From Brassica napus (lineage: Eukaryota; Streptophyta; Magnoliopsida; Brassicales; Brassicaceae), in assembly GCF_020379485.1 (NCBI RefSeq), contig NC_063439.1, positions 14,205,683 through 14,269,682 on the forward strand: a DNA stretch of 64,000 nt. Direction: 5' to 3'. Position 1 is the stretch's first letter. Every line of letters begins with the position of its first letter. Below are positions 23,190 to 34,956 of this stretch, piece by piece. The position numbers and the translations under genes are program-made. The notes beneath the pieces are model-generated. The model saw only the letters and a list, made by a program, of their open reading frames with translations. It was not told where the DNA came from and did not search any database.

Positions 23190-23682
23190 CTGGGCCGACG
23201 AACTCGACGGCATCCTCTGGTCGCATCGGACGACCCCCCGAGGAGCAACAAAATCCACTCCTTTATCTCTCGCTTACGGGATGGAAGCAATGGCTCCGGC
23301 CGAGGTCAACGTAACAAGTCTCCGCCGATCAAAAATGCCCCAGTATGTTGAGCTTAACCAAGATATGCTGCTAGATGCCCTCGATGAACTAGAGGAGAAA
23401 CGCGACCAAGCCCTCCTTCGGATCCAGAATTACCAGAATCAAATCGAGAGCTACTATAACAAGAAGGTCCGCTCGCGCCCTCTCGAGCTCGGTGATCTGG
23501 TCATGAGAAAAGTCTTCGAAAACACCAAAGAGCCCCACGCCGGAAAGCTCGGCGCGAATTGGGAAGGACCGTACAAGATCACTTGAGTCGTCAAACCAGG
23601 TGTGTACCGACTCGAGACTTCCCGCGGAGAGGCAATCCCACGAGCTTGGAACTCGATGCATCTTCATCGCTTCTACTCATAA
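23190..23682 (+). pseudogene. Element B integrase, C-terminal part
   Basis: Continues directly from 19942: WADELDGILWSHRTTPRGA, then TPLSLAYGMEAMAPAEV, and the C-terminal barrel region (RSRPLELGDLVMRKV, GKLGANWEGPYKI). An in-frame TGA at 23584-23586 interrupts it (probably CGA to TGA), followed by VVKPGVYRLE and a final stop near 23680. There is no chromodomain, as expected for Tat. Confidence 0.88.
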
Positions 23683-24533
23683 AATGAGTAAACTTGTAAG
23701 AATGAGTAAATGATCTACATCACCCTTTACTCGTCCAAAAAAAAAAAAAAAAAAAAAAAAAAACCGAGTAGATGCACCCTATGGTCACTTCTACTCGTCC
23801 AAGTAAATGACTACCAAGTCACTTTTACTTGGGCCAAAACGAACTACGAAAGGCTTGATCCTCCTCGGAGGTACGTAGGCATCCCCTCTACGGGGTCCAG
23901 CCCCAACAAAACAAAAAATAAATCCTTTTTTACTCATCTCATTTCTCCCTCGAGAAAAACAACGAGAGTAAAAATCCGAACATACGATGCTAGCCCCTTA
24001 ATTCATAAGCGGCGCACGAGCACTCGTCCCGATCAATCGAACGTGTCCTGATCAGATATCGAACGAAGGGAAAAATAGAGTCCCGCGTCACCGATGCATC
24101 CCGCACTGACCGACTCATGAGCGAAATTTCCGGACCTTATCGCAAATCGAAGAATAATGAGTTGGCCGACCAAATTTCTCTCGATTACTGTGAAGCGTCC
24201 GGATACCTTTCCTCGGAAATGTATTAAAATTCTTGTCTTTATTTGTCCGACTAATCGTAAACAAGGTTAGTGGGATCAAATTAACAGGCAACGGATTATT
24301 TCGAAATCGACTAAGTCATTTACGATCATTCGTGACACACTTAAAATGAAAACACTTAGTAACGATTCAAAGTTTACGAAGAAGGAAATCTCCCGAGTAC
24401 CGAACAACAAGACCCGTCCGGGCCAATAATACAAAATAAAATAAGAGTTCAAAGGCTTCCAAGAGCCGAGATAAGATCAAAAAGAAGAAAAGGAAAAAGT
24501 TACAACAGACAACAGGTTTTACTTATCGACCAC
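23683..24533 (+). other. Element B non-coding spacer between integrase and the antisense gene
   Basis: It holds a homopolymer of about 25 A (23738-23763) and the motif GGCTTGATCC...GGTACGTAGGC (23852-23881) that recurs in the other Tat elements of the window. The rest shows no coding domain. It is expected to contain the 3' end of the antisense transcript. Confidence 0.6.
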
Positions 24534-27500
24534 ATGAGGATCCTTGTTGCCGCCATCATCTCCCTCCCCGGGACCCGAGACGCGGCCAAACTTTGTTGGA
24601 GCTGGCGGATCCGCAATTGTAGCAGGCACCTCCGTCGGACAACCCGTAGGAACACCATCTTCCTTCTCGGGGTCTTCAGAGGAGGAAGTGGACGAGCTGG
24701 CATTTTTAGATGCCTTCGCAGGAGAATCAGTCAGAATGATGGTAGGCACGGCCATGTCCTTCGGAGCGACCGCACCTGCTGATGTCTACTTAGCTGGATC
24801 GATATCCTGATCAGCACGCTGATTGGAAGATACGGCGGTCTGAGCGGGCTCCTTCATCAGATCTTCGGAGCGAGGATCTCGGTCGACGAGAGGAGAACGG
24901 AGAGCGATAGCGGCTTCAGAGTCCAAATTTCCTCAATTAAAAACCGAGACTCCAGCACCAGTGGAGAAAGGCGAAGGTCTTCTGCTGGAATCTCCTTCAC
25001 CTCCAAGCGAGCCGCTTCTTCTTCGTAATGTTTCTCTTGCCCGACGAAGAAATCAATGGTCTCTTGTGGGATCTCGAGGCCCGAGGCCTTGATCTGCTCG
25101 AGACACTTCCTTGTCCTGAAGGCTTGACTATGCAGGCACCGAGCATCATTGTACTTGTCCCTTTGATCTTCGCGAAGAGAAATCTTATGAAAGCGTTTCT
25201 CGGCTTTGGCGATCATAGCAATCAACACACGGATCCTCTCGTGCGTAACTTCGTACCTACGAGACTTACGAAGTCTGTTCATCTCCTCAGCATACTTGAG
25301 CGACTCTGCAGCCCTCGCCTTTTCAATGACAGCTTTCTCCTTCCCCAGCTTGTCCACTACAAATTCTAGGTCTTTCATCGACCTCTTGCATAGTTGCAAG
25401 TCCGCCGCATCAGCCGTCCTCGTCTCGTCGAACGCCTTCCTAAGCGCCTTCTCCCGAGCGATCGCGTCATTCTTGTCCCGCACTGCAATCCGGAGAGCCT
25501 CTTCGGCCTTCTTCCTCACTTCCTCACCCTCGCGAATCTGCCCTCTGGCTCGCCTCAGTGCCGTATCGTATTTTTCAACGAGCACGTTCCAGTCGCCTTG
25601 ACTCTGCTTGGGCATAACAAGGAAAAGGTTAGAAGAATACTCTTTGCAAAAAAAAAACAACGGATAGAAACGGATCAATACTACCTTTATGGACGAGGAA
25701 GCGGCGTGTTCATACTCGTCCTTGAAGACAAGGTCTTTCACAGAAGGAAGCTGGTCGGGACCGCCTTTAATCAGCTGCAGTAGACGACCGCAATCTTCCG
25801 GGTGAAAAGCCAACGGAAGATCGCGATTGAACTCAAATTTGAACCCATCCCCTGGGGTTTCCTTAGGACGTCCGGACACACGGGTCTCGGATCCCTCCGC
25901 AATGCGAGCAGGAGACCCGTCGAGCAAGCGATCCCGCTGTCCTTCGGAGACTGACGATTTCCTCGGAGTCTCGGAGATGCCTTGATCTCCCGCAAGGGCT
26001 CCCTGAGACCTATCGCCAATAGTCCGTCCCTCTCGTCTCCGCTGACGAAGAGCTACGGTTTCATCCTCATCGTCGTCAGAAGTCCCAACCTTGGGGACAA
26101 TTTCAGGGACCAGCGCCTGAAGCTCCTCTTCACAGACAGAGGATGGGCGGGGTAGAGAGAAATCTTTCTTCTTCGTCTTCTTTTTCCTGGGGACGTCGTC
26201 TGCAGGCGGGTCCCCGGCCTTCCTCTTCCTGCTTCCCTTCTTGGAGGAGCCACTCGCGCCGGTCTGCTCAATGTTCTCCTCCTCATTAGACTCCCTTCGA
26301 GCCTCAGGATTTTTCTTCTTCTTCCTCGAGTCCTTTCTTTGGGAAGAGCCGCCAGCGAGCGCTTGCTCGGCGGCAATAGGAGTAGAATCGGTAAGCTCCG
26401 GCTCCGAGGGACCAGCCTTGCTCCCAGAAGCACCTTTCTTGGCACCTATCTTCCCGGCCACGATAAGACTGAGATCTAGCAATTGCTTCATTGTTTTGGC
26501 TCGGTTAATCTCCTTCTGTTCAGCTCGCGTGAAAAGGGACAATCTCTTCAATGTCGAATGATTGATATGAGGAAGTAAGTCCGAGATCCTCTGCAAAAAG
26601 GAAAAACCCTTAAAGTTATCATTCGCTTGCTCAGAAACATAAAAGGGGAGTAGAGACTCACGGTTGGCAATCCGATCTATAGATTTTTGAATTCTCTCCC
26701 GAGTAAAATTCTCCCAGTGATCCTGTCTTTGCAACGCGACGATTCAAGCACTCTCCTTCCAGTCCTCGGGGTAGGTGGCAAGATTTGGATGACCAACTGC
26801 AAAAAAAAATATATAACACAAACATGTCAGACGAGTACGCGCTACAGTCGTCACAAAAGCAGTGTGCAGTACCCATCTCTGCATTCCAAAGAACACGGTA
26901 ACTAGATTTCAGCGGTTCCTCGAACGCCGATCTATTCGACTTCACATAGAAGTACGAACGCTGCCAATCCGAGGTTTTGGTCGGGTACCCAGTGTCCACA
27001 TTGTAGTTCGGGCGCATTCTCGTCGAGACCAGCCCATCGTCGGAGATCGAGACCGAGGTCAACTCTTTGAACGATCTTACGCTCATCGACGTCCCCGCCT
27101 CAGCTGCGATCACCGACAGAACGACCATCAAACGAAGAGAGCCGTTCATCAGCTGGCTCAAAGCGATTCGCCGGCGAAACGCGTAAGCTGTGACGATTCG
27201 AGGAATTGGGAACCACAGCTTCGTGTCGTTCCGAAAGTATGATTTGTAGATGCATTGATACCCTCTCGGCGGCGACCAGGGCCTTTGATCTTTCTTCGGG
27301 ATTATGAACGAAACTCCATGTGCGTTGAGATCTCGGAGAATAGCTTCCACCGACTCCACGGTAGACTTCGTCCTCTCGACGTTCGGACAGTCCTGTCCAT
27401 CGACGACCGAAGGCCGAATCCTCCAAGCCTCCAGCGGACTCTCCTCGGCAAAAATGTTTCCCGGATAGTAACTGATCGGAACAATCGAGACGTCAACCGC

Positions 27501-27689
27501 CTCTTGACCATCATCGTCACCCCGGAATTGTTCCCTCGCTTCCGAGACCAAGAGACGCTGCGCTAGATCCATGTTTCCCGTATCCATCATTGCTTCATGA
27601 TGAATATCTTCCGGATCCTCGGCAGAATCCCGAGCAGATGCTGCTTTCTTCCCCTTTTTCTCTCGCGTTAAACGATGAGATGACGACAT
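24534..27689 (-). pseudogene. Antisense accessory gene of element B, spliced, 'putative gypsy-type transposon' family
   Basis: Minus-strand gene from the ATG at 27689. The N-terminal third contains the conserved block RGYQCIYKSYF, LWFPIPRIVTAYAF, RRIALSQL, which resembles plant 'putative gypsy type transposon' proteins (Pfam PF04195 from memory). Three likely GT-AG introns lie at 26872-26797, 26661-26591 and 25684-25604. The middle is lysine-rich and basic, and the C-terminal part is a coiled coil (about 25600-25060). The copy is damaged: TGA at 26746-26744 after intron 1, a frameshift near 24930, and a TAG near 24790. A tail frame continues to 24534. The function of this family is not known to me. 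Confidence 0.75.
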
Positions 27690-28096
27690 CTCGGATAATC
27701 AAAGTTTTAAAAACAGAGATTAAGAGAGAGAAAGAGTGTAGAGAGAGAAAGTACCTTGATGCTGCGGAGAAAAATGAAAGGAAGCGAAGAGGGGTGCGCT
27801 ATTTATAGGGAGAGGCAAGCGCTGGGATCAAGGCGTAATCATTACGCCTAATAAGGCCTAAATGGGCCTAAACCCTATTGGCGTGTAACCGACAGACGTG
27901 CCGGTTCGTTTTCTCGATCAGTTCATCTCACGATTGTGTTGGTTCAATTCCTCAGCAGCAATCACAACTATCTACCTCGAGATAACATCGAGTCAAGCCA
28001 CTTGCTCGGATTGATCCTTTTGTCCTCCGAACTAAAGACACCAAATTCATCGAGGATCGTCCACCCGATCCATCGATGAACTGGGGGGGGACTTAC
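27690..28096 (-). promoter_or_regulatory. Promoter region of B's antisense gene (TATA at 27807-27800) and B's polypurine tract
   Basis: On the minus strand CCCTATAAATAGCGC lies about 110 bases upstream of the ATG, followed by a pyrimidine-rich leader. On the plus strand AACTGGGGGGGGACTTAC (28079-28096) is the polypurine tract immediately before the 3' LTR. Confidence 0.65.
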
Positions 28097-28579
28097 TGTT
28101 GGGGATGGATTGAACCCATCCACAAAGCCCATCGAACAAAAGGCCCAATCCGGTAAGCCGGATTGTCGTCGGCTCGGAAGCCGATATTCGAGATTTCGTC
28201 GAAACGGAGAGCGGACAGAGCGCGATCGACTTAGCAGCTCAGGGCGAACATTCATCAATCAGGCCCGAAGGGCCGACAACGCCCAATCGATTAAAAGAAG
28301 ATTAGGTTAAGACGATCGCCAACAGACTATAAAAGGAGAGGAAAGCAAAGGAAAAAGGCATCGACACTTAGTGACACAAACTTAGCGGCGAGATTAGGGT
28401 TTATTGTCCGTACAATCATCTCTCTGCTATTTGTACTTTTCCGGTTTAAGCTCTCACGAGCTCCGGCTTGCCATTACTTTCTCCACCTTTGTAACCTCAT
28501 CTCGAAATCTAATAAACGCCTCTGTTCGACCCATTTTTAGTATTGTTTACTTCTTCTGAGATCAAACTCACCTTAAACA
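28097..28579 (+). repeat. 3' LTR of element B
   Basis: 483 bp, TGTTGGGGATGG to TTAAACA, TATAAAA at 28328-28334. It is followed by the ataac target duplication (28580-28584). Confidence 0.92.
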
Positions 28580-29085
28580 ATAACAATGAAGAAATAGAAA
28601 CTCATAGTATAGATGAAAAGAAATGATAACAAGGAAACTCTCAAACTCTCAAACTCAAACTCTGAAGAAAACTCTTTTGCCGTCAAAACACTTAGGCAGT
28701 ATATAATCTACTAGGTTAAAAACTCGTCAGGGCATTTTCGTAATTTGGCTTGGCCTTGGGTTTTAAGTCTGCTGAATCCAAAATGTCGTGTGTCTGATGT
28801 CTCGACATCGATCGATGGTACTTGTGTACATCGATCGATATTAATCTTCATTTGTCGGGGCATCTCCTGGTATCGATCGTCAGCACTGATGCGCATCGAT
28901 CGATTGTTCTTCCTCTCGTCGACCTCTACGTGGTCAGCTCGGGTGAAATGTCCTTTAAGTCATAGCTTTACTCCGAAATGCACCTGAACCTGGAAACATA
29001 CCTAGAAGAGTAGAAAACATAGATATATATATAGTAAAACACCTATATACCATGGTTGAAAACGGGTCAAATCCAAGGTATATCA
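28580..29085 (-). repeat. 3' LTR of element I, proximal part
   Basis: Continues the LTR seen at 6652-7391. Homologous to A's LTR (5445-5968), including TCGATCGA sites near 28807, 28833 and 28897, and the TGATATACC start at 29085. Confidence 0.85.
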
Positions 29086-30503
29086 ACTCCTCCAGACTTA
29101 CCCTTTTGCTTGTCCTCAAGCAAAACATACATGCAGTCTCTCTGAAAGAGGTTTGAAAATATTAGAGACTTAAGATTTTTAAGCATAGAAATCTTTTCCT
29201 CAACAATTTTGCAACCACATTTAAAAAGTCCTAATCACAGAAGCACACTATGCAATATCCTAGCTTAGCAACCATTTCTAACATAACACAACTCATCAAT
29301 TCACGTCTGACATCCCCTCTACTGATTTCATTTCTTAGCATAAATATAAAGTGAATGCTTTACCTTGGGAGTATCGATCATAAGATGCAAGGATTTCAGA
29401 CAAGTATCTGGAGCTGCAGGTAAAAGTTAGTTCCTAGTTTCTCTCTCTCTAATTTTCTCTCTTGAGTCAAAGTCTGCTTCCATTGCAGGATCAGTGACCA
29501 AGATTGGACAGGCTTCCATGAATCAAAACTTAATGGTGGTTGCCACCAAGCTCTGTTCACTTCTTTTTGACCTATATCCAAGAGTTCTTTGCGAAAGCGA
29601 GCCTTGAAGATTGCCGCCTCCAAGTCCCGTTTCGAACTCTTTTATTGGAGTCTTTATGAATCAAGCCTTAATGGTTTTAGCCACCAAGTCCTGTTCAGAC
29701 TCATCCTAAGTAAACAATAGATCTTATTTATTTATTTATTTATTTATTTATTATATATAATTTTTTTTATATACTCACTAACTATTCTAGGGTCGAAATT
29801 TAGAGAGAGAAAATGTGATAAATAATCTACACCAGGCGTTATCTTCCAGACTTGTCTGAAGAATCTGATCCCATGTATACCAAGCCCCAAGACAAGCGGT
29901 TATGTCAGGTTTAGTGTTGGAAATCAGCTTTGGTTGCTTCATACGTTTCAAGGCAAGTGTGTAGTTGATAGGTTGATCTGCTTTAGCATCTATAGTGCTA
30001 TCTGCAATCAGTAAATCTAAAATGGTGTTTAAGATTGGTTAGATATTCAAGTTTAAATCAATATAAGATTATAGTCTTTATTTTCAATAGCTAAGCATAA
30101 TTTATTAAAATTCCTTTTATATAAGAATAAAATAAATTATATCAGTAAATTTTCCCCCAGACTTAAATTAGACTGTCCCAGTGTAACTGAGTTGGAGTTA
30201 TGATGAAATAGTTCATGATGTACGAAATGTAACAAGTAGGGAAGATACATCTGACCGGAGTAGATATCGATCGATGGGCATATGTTACATCGATCGTCGT
30301 GTGGTTGTCCACGTCGAGCGATGTCGACGTATTGTCGGCGGTCGATATTAAGGTCTTCCTACTTGGGTCTCCTAAATCTGAAAGAAATAAAATGAAAGTA
30401 AATAAATGCTAGCTAATAAAACCAAACTAAAATACCTAATAGTGGATTGCCTCCCACTCAGCGCTTGGTTATAGTCATTTAGCTTGACTGTGGTAGTGAT
30501 TGG
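29086..30503 (-). other. Element I 3' non-coding region with polypurine tract and a conserved downstream motif
   Basis: On the minus strand the purine tract GGTAAGTCTGGAGGAGT abuts the LTR start. Just after the end of the gag gene, 30465-30444 reads AGCGCTGAGTGGGAGGCAAT, a motif I recall as common after the gag-pol stop in plant Athila-type elements. A (TTTA)n microsatellite lies at about 29723-29750. TCGATCGA-type sites occur near 30270-30350. No coding domain is visible, so there is no room for RT or integrase. Confidence 0.75.
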
Positions 30504-33500
30504 CTATTTGGTGGAGAAACAACTACTTGTTGGAAAACAAGCATCCACGTCATCTCTGCACATTCGGGACCAAGATGCAATGAAACTTCTTGTGGCCTCA
30601 TCATTTCTTGTCCATTTGTCATCCATCTTCTCAAGTACATTGGAGATGTGCTGTAGCCTATCTTGAATGTTTTCAATGCTGACCTGGTGCCAGCGTATGT
30701 TGTCATAGGCGTATGCTGAAAGTTCTGTCAGTTCCTTGTGCATTGACTCTATCGTCTTGTGTATCAGCTGCTCGCCGGATGGTGTAGACTCGGCGTCGAT
30801 CGATGCGATTATGTGTGCGTCGGTCGATCTCGGTGACTTGCCATCGAGCGATTTCGCTCGCGTCCTGTCGATCGATGCTGATATCTGGTGCTGAGCTGCG
30901 AGTTGCCTCTGAATAGCTTTGACTTCTTTCTGTAGCCATTCTGCGTGGCTGTCTAGTCCACTGATTTTGTTGTCGAATGGAAAGTAGATGTCATCGCAGC
31001 GTTTGTCAAGTCGTTCCTCCATGGTGTCTATAGCAGTGTAGATCTTGGATGTGATCTGTCAACCTCTGCTGCTGTGTAAGGAAGTAACTCCACAGGATTC
31101 TTGCCATCAATCCAAGGCCCTCGTAATCTGTCGATCGATGCTGATTTTGCCTGCAAAAAGTTTTGATTAGTATTGTTATCAATATCCTTTTGGGCATGAA
31201 GTAAGTGACTAGACAATTTGTTTAAATCTATCATGACTGGTGATATAAAGCGGTCATGCATGTCTTCGTAAGTCCTCAGCCTCTCATTCATGGCTGAGAC
31301 CTTAGCATCGAGCGATGTGAATGTACACACGTCGATCGATGTGGCTGGTTGTTGGTCCTTCGTTCCCAGGTGAACTTTCTGGCTCCGTACATGTCATAAG
31401 CACGGTTTCCAACTTCATAATGTCTATCGATCGACGTCGGGTCATCCCTATCGATCGACGTTGGTGTTACCTTGTCGATCGATGTCTAAGTTGTCCCGTC
31501 GATCGATGATTGCCCTTTTGGTTGGCGTGACAGATCTGGATTGATTTCTGTTGTGGCGACTCCTACGTGGTTGTTAGGATCTGTTTGATTGACGTCTGGA
31601 GTGCCACGTTACTGTGAGAATAGGTTGTCAGGTCCATTGGCTACTTGAAGGATATCTGCTATGTCCTCTCTGGACACTTGTAAGATCCTTCCATCTATTG
31701 CACGTGCGTTGCCATCTGGGTCCCTGAAAATACCAAATTCATCAGGTGTTAGAAAACCGTAATCAATGTTTGCATTATCATTCAATGTAGAAATAGAAAG
31801 ATTAGGGTTTAGAGTAGTGTCGATCGATGTAGATACAGATGCGTCGATCAATGGCAGAGTAATTTCTGCAGAACTTGTGTTCTTGAGATGATTGCTCTTC
31901 ATGGATTTTCCTGTTGATGTAGATGGAAGAGTGTTCATATTTTTTGCTTGTGTGTCTGCTCTGGTGTGTTGAGGTGGTTTCGGGGGTGCAAAACGATTTA
32001 TATAGTTATCTATAAACCTAGTTGGAGAGGGAATATTCTCCTGCTCCTGAATTTTCGCTGCGGTGCGAATATCGATCGATGTTCCTGTGTGGGTGTCGAT
32101 CGATGTGAGCGGTTGTTTTGCTGGACGAGGGTGGGTATCGACCGATGTGGAGTGCACTTCGGCGATCGATGTTGGAAACGTGTTTGTGAACTTATGTGTT
32201 TCAAATATTTCATCCTGCAATGACATTTCTATTGCACGTTCTTTCCAATAATCCTCATCGTATTCCTCTGTATGTTCCTCGTTAGATGAAGTAATTACAG
32301 TGTTAACTGCAAAACTTTCATGGAAACCACTGTCTGCCCAACTGCCTATGGAATAGTCATCATGTTCTCTCTTGCTTGGAGGTTGGAAGGCAAAGTGGAG
32401 GTAACAATGATTAGGTGGATTGAAATGGTCAACCGGCTGCTTTCCGTCGAGTGACGTGTTGTTGCGGTCATCGGTCACAGTTGACTCATTGGAATCGATC
32501 GATGGGAAATTGGGGGTGTCGATCGATTCCGAGTACTCTGTTTCGTACTCCGATTCATACTCTGCTCCACAATGGCATGCGCCAATGAAGCCAAGTTCTT
32601 TCCCGTAATCTACAGAATTAATAACCTTTCTCTTAGGTTGGATGGGGTCGTAGTGGATGTTTGGGTCTATGAGCGTTAGACACAATTTGTTTTTGTTCAT
32701 GTCACACACGGCTCCTACTGTAGCTAGGAAAGATCTTCCAAGCAGAAGTGAAGAGTTCCAGTTAAGCTCGATGTCTAGGACATGAAAATCTACAGGGACA
32801 AGGGCATTACCAATTTATACCTCCAGATCTCGTATGACACCTCCTGATCGTTTTTCTGAAAGATCCACGAAGGTGAAGGATTCTGTTGAAGGTTCAATGG
32901 TCAAACCAAGTTGGTCTGCCATGATCCTAGGGAGCATACTAACTGATGCTCCTGTGTCACACATTGAATGGGGAAATTCAACACCCTTGACTACGCATGG
33001 TATTGCGAACTTCCCAGGATCACTCTTCTTCGTCAATGTAATCTTGTGTTTCATCTTCTCTCTGACTTGATGAAATATTCTCCAAATGTTCTCCTCAGTT
33101 ACCTTTGTTTCTCTGAAGAACATCCACAACCGGTGTGTGAAGTAAGCTTCATCAAAAGCTTTTTCGATTGGGATTCTGAGGACTCTTTTAGTGAAACCAT
33201 CCATCTCCTTATCGTTAGCTTCCCTTTTAAGGTTCTTAGGAATCTTCTCCTTTCTTTTCCTTAACCTTCTCCCATCAGTTTCTTGTTCTTCTTGAACTAG
33301 TTCTGGTGAACTATTTAGAGGGTTGGATTTATGTTCGGGTGGGCTAGCTAATGGTTTAGGTGGTGGTCTGAGTGCGTTGATATAATCATTATCGATTGAG
33401 GGTAACCGCACTCGGTATGTCAGAGGTGCCTGTCGATCGATGGGAGGTGTGTTGTGACGATCGACGTCGGGCTCACTCTGTCGATCGATGGTTGGCTCAA

Positions 33501-33670
33501 CCGATCGATCGATTTTATCATAGAAAGGGGAGGGTGGGTGAGGATGCTTAGCTGCAAATTCTTCATGAGTTAGAATCCGAACTGCATTGCATTCAGTCGA
33601 TTTAGCGGACGACGTCGATCGATAACTGGAGTAATCCGTCCATCGATCTTCGTCATGGTCTGTCGATCGA
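30504..33670 (-). pseudogene. Gag-protease of element I, truncated at its 5' end and broken
   Basis: Homologous to A's polyprotein from about residue 575 onward. It has SIDR-rich sequence (33660-33430), the MDGFTKRVLRIPIEKAFDEA block, and a protease with CDTGASVSMLPRIMADQLGL. A TAA at 32817-32815 interrupts the protease and another TAA lies at 31611-31609; A has CTG and CAA at these positions. Part of A's C-terminal region is missing near 31350, and the remaining C-terminus (31330-30504), which includes a coiled coil, is split by a frameshift near 31025. The start is missing because element G was inserted at 33671. Confidence 0.85.
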
Positions 33671-34819
33671 TGTGGGAATCGAAATTCGCACTGTCGATTT
33701 CCGTTTAAATAAGGAAACTAGAAAAACCCTAATTTCCCAGAGGACCCGGATATCTGCTAATACCACACGTCAAGCAATCAGAACACGAGAATAACAACGA
33801 TAAAAATAAGAAATCGAAAAGAGAGCAAATAAGATCTTATTCCGAATTTGCGTATGAGCGTTTACAACAAGGTATAAGCCTGGACTCGAGAGCTGTCGGC
33901 GATATTCCTAGTTCTAGCAACCCTAAGACGGCTAAACCTAATTGAGTCGCAGCTCGAAATAACAAAAACGGAAAATTGCCTAAAATTGCTCTAAGTGCTA
34001 AGTTTTCTATGAAAATCCTCCCTTTCTTCACACCCCTCGCCTAGGACTCCTTATATACTAGCTCCAAGGTCGGTTTACGCTTTTACTCTTCTGCCCTTAA
34101 GCCGTCATAGCATAAAATGGAGATATTCCATTTTTTCCGATCTTCGTGATTATCCTTAAAACTTTCGTATTTATCTGCGAAAACTTGACATTTATCTTTC
34201 CTTGTGGACCAAGCGTAAACCGTGTTGTGGTTTACGGGCTTTTGGTTAAGAAATCGTAGGATGGGCCTCGAGTCGTGTTTTAGGTCCCTTTGGGCCGTCT
34301 TCCGACTCGAAGCGTTTATTACGATTTCTTTCGATAAGGGACAAACTTTCCGCAGTATTAATCCGCAAAGTTTGATCGATGATTTAGAATAGCAGAAATC
34401 ATAGACTGAGCTCGCTACGGTCTTCGGGAGATAGCATTTGAAGATTTGACGAGAATGCATGGACTGGTGTCGTCTCGACGTTTCGGAAGAGCTCGGTCGC
34501 TGGGCAGCGACCGAACTTTGGCTCGAGCCCGGTCGCTACGTAGAGACCGAGCGGGATGAACGCTCGGTTTCTATGTAGCGACCGAGCTTGGGTCGGACTT
34601 GGTTGCTACGTAGCGACCAGACAGCGTGTATGTGCGGTAGTTACGCAATGACCGAGCTTGGTTCGTTTGCTTTGAGCCTTCAAAGATACTTCTTCGTAAA
34701 AACTTCGTATTGGTTATTTTTTACAAAATTATATTTTTCTTTTTACTATCTTTTTCGGAAATACGATTTCCGAGGATTTTCAGGTTTTAATTCCGTCGTG
34801 CCCGTTTTTGACCCCAACA
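33671..34819 (-). repeat. 3' LTR of element G (alpha-type R/U5), decayed palindrome array
   Basis: 1,149 bp, minus-strand ends TGTTGGGGTC...TTCCCACA. A TATATAAG box lies near 34060. The palindrome array (about 34484-34625) is short and mutated, consistent with an older copy. The half after the TATA box matches L2 at 34957-36322 (alpha type). Confidence 0.85.
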
Positions 34820-34956
34820 GTTAGCCCCCCAGCCCGTTAGGACCATGCATCGTAGGGTCCTAGCGTGCGGTTAGGCATGTTTGGCAAGTTAGACGTGTTG
34901 GATGGAATTAATATCCGAAAGTCCGAACTTGAATAGTAAATTCTCATGCCTATAAG
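34820..34956 (-). other. Element G internal 3' end with polypurine tract
   Basis: On the minus strand it ends CGGGCTGGGGGGCTAAC just before the LTR. It is homologous to 50305-50442 on the plus strand (the 3' end of D/H). It stops at 34956 where D's 5' LTR starts. That breakpoint corresponds to the TATA-like site of the antisense gene. Confidence 0.8.

Larger units (their letters stand above)
7392..28579 (+). mobile_element. Element B: full-length, decayed Tat-lineage Ty3/gypsy retrotransposon
   Basis: B has 5' LTR 7392-7896, primer site 7899-7916, gag, protease, RT, RNase H, archaeal-type RNase H, integrase, a non-coding region with an antisense gene, a polypurine tract and 3' LTR 28097-28579. 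The target duplication is ataac on both sides. Two younger insertions (C at 10957-17599, K at 19943-23184) account for about 9.9 kb of its length, leaving an element of about 11.3 kb. By eye the LTRs differ at about nine positions plus one ~22-bp indel. Gag and pol carry several stops and frameshifts, so it is no longer autonomous. Confidence 0.92.
6652..33670 (-). mobile_element. Element I: non-autonomous Athila-lineage element, split by B and truncated by G
   Basis: On the minus strand: a truncated gag-protease gene (33670-30504), a 3' non-coding region (30503-29086) ending in a purine tract, then a 3' LTR. The LTR runs 29085-28580, is interrupted by element B (7392-28579), and resumes at 7391-6652. 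The 5' LTR, primer site and gag start are missing because G was inserted at 33671 and the far side is not in the window. There is no RT, RNase H or integrase between the gag-protease gene and the 3' LTR, so this copy could not supply its own replication enzymes. Confidence 0.85.
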
